From: an uncultured Lachnospiraceae bacterium
GTDB lineage: Bacteria; Bacillota; Clostridia; Lachnospirales; Lachnospiraceae
Length of the DNA: 60,975 nucleotides
Assembly: GCA_902761225.1 (NCBI GenBank)
Contig: CACWJQ010000027.1
Coordinates: forward strand, 3,618 to 64,592
Direction: 5' to 3'
Below are positions 60,862 through 60,975 of the stretch, in pieces. The position numbers were made by a program, and so were the translations under genes. Within the stretch, counting starts at the first letter, position 1. Every line of letters begins with the position of its first letter. The notes under the pieces were generated by a model. It was not told the DNA's origin. It ran no database searches and saw nothing but the letters and a program-made list of their open reading frames with translations.

Positions 60862-60975
60862 ATGGTTAGCAAAGTTTCAAGACAGGATGTACGTGCTAAG
60901 AAGCACGATAGAATTCGTAACCGCTTCAAAGGAACCGCAGAGCGTCCCCGCCTTGCAGTTTTCAGAAGCAACAGC
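60862..60975 (+). CDS. rplR: 50S ribosomal protein L18, 3' end cut by window
   Basis: The first 38 codons are seen: M-V-S-K-V-S-R, K-K-H-D-R-I-R-N-R-F, and G-T-A-E-R-P-R-L-A-V-F-R-S, the standard opening of L18. GGAGA precedes the ATG at 60862. Continues beyond the window. Confidence 0.93.
   Translation, partial: MVSKVSRQDVRAKKHDRIRNRFKGTAERPRLAVFRSNS

Noticed and set aside
1-60975. CRISPR arrays, transposases, integrases, prophage genes
   Set aside because: None seen on either strand; no regularly spaced direct repeats or mobile-element proteins.

Overview
The window looks like a chromosomal segment of a Lachnospiraceae bacterium, probably Butyrivibrio-like. This is an inference from the gene style: moderate GC, strong GGAGG ribosome-binding sites, a Firmicutes-type S10/spc ribosomal operon with the 61-residue zinc-type S14, an apparent DUF6033 protein, paired XRE/DUF2975 genes, many two-component-free c-di-GMP and chemotaxis proteins, and GH27/esterase glycan genes. 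No transposase, prophage, CRISPR array or rRNA was seen.

Layout. 1-4.7 kb: three co-directional genes of unclear role (zinc-ribbon membrane protein, membrane protein ending in a DUF4240-like domain, EF-Tu domain-2/SseB-like protein). 4.7-7.0 kb (minus): XRE regulator, DUF2975 membrane protein and two CPBP intramembrane proteases, the last behind a promoter boxed in by palindromes. 7.1-11.1 kb: TetR regulator, SDR oxidoreductase, HHxxxDG acyltransferase and a membrane-anchored alpha/beta hydrolase. 11.1-16.4 kb: a GNAT acetyltransferase and an ABC-F protein, each behind its own promoter and a long leader with small ORFs and a terminator (attenuator-like), plus a nucleoside phosphorylase, a P-loop kinase and a metallophosphoesterase. 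16.3-22 kb: XRE/TPR-like regulator, HD-GYP phosphodiesterase, HAD hydrolase, chemotaxis receptor. 22-26 kb: divergent GH27 alpha-galactosidase and esterase around a 21-bp palindrome. 26-28.3 kb: two coiled-coil proteins behind a near-consensus flagellar sigma-D promoter.

28.5-34.3 kb holds the most unusual locus. On the minus strand lie a two-TM channel-like protein with an NAD-binding (RCK/TrkA-N-like) domain (frameshifted), a cyclic-nucleotide-binding protein, and an 832-residue fusion of a DUF2974/Mbeg1-like hydrolase with a D-Ala-D-Ala-ligase-type ATP-grasp domain. Divergent from them is a two-TM protein with an NAD-binding-like region and a C-terminal ryanodine-receptor (RyR) domain. Together they look like a ligand-gated membrane signalling or stress system for which I know no description.

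34.3-45.6 kb: GGDEF cyclase, tRNA-Leu(UAG), stand-alone GMP synthase ATPase subunit, histidine phosphatase, class II fructose-bisphosphate aldolase, MetF, AraC regulator with a divergent heterodimeric ABC exporter, and two genes upstream of and divergent from a 1077-residue TIR-TM-beta-propeller protein (46-49.2 kb). 49.3-52.7 kb: DHH phosphoesterase, epimerase-like SDR, rRNA methyltransferase. 52.9 kb to the end: the S10-spc ribosomal protein operon behind a strong promoter and a visibly structured ~290-nt leader, running from rpsJ into rplR, which is cut by the window edge.

Data warning: three neighbouring essential ribosomal genes carry lesions (rplP: stop plus frameshift; rplN: 16 residues missing; rplE: about 45 codons missing with frame loss), and the channel gene at 31.8 kb is also frameshifted. 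Local assembly or consensus error is the simplest explanation and should be settled before any biological reading.
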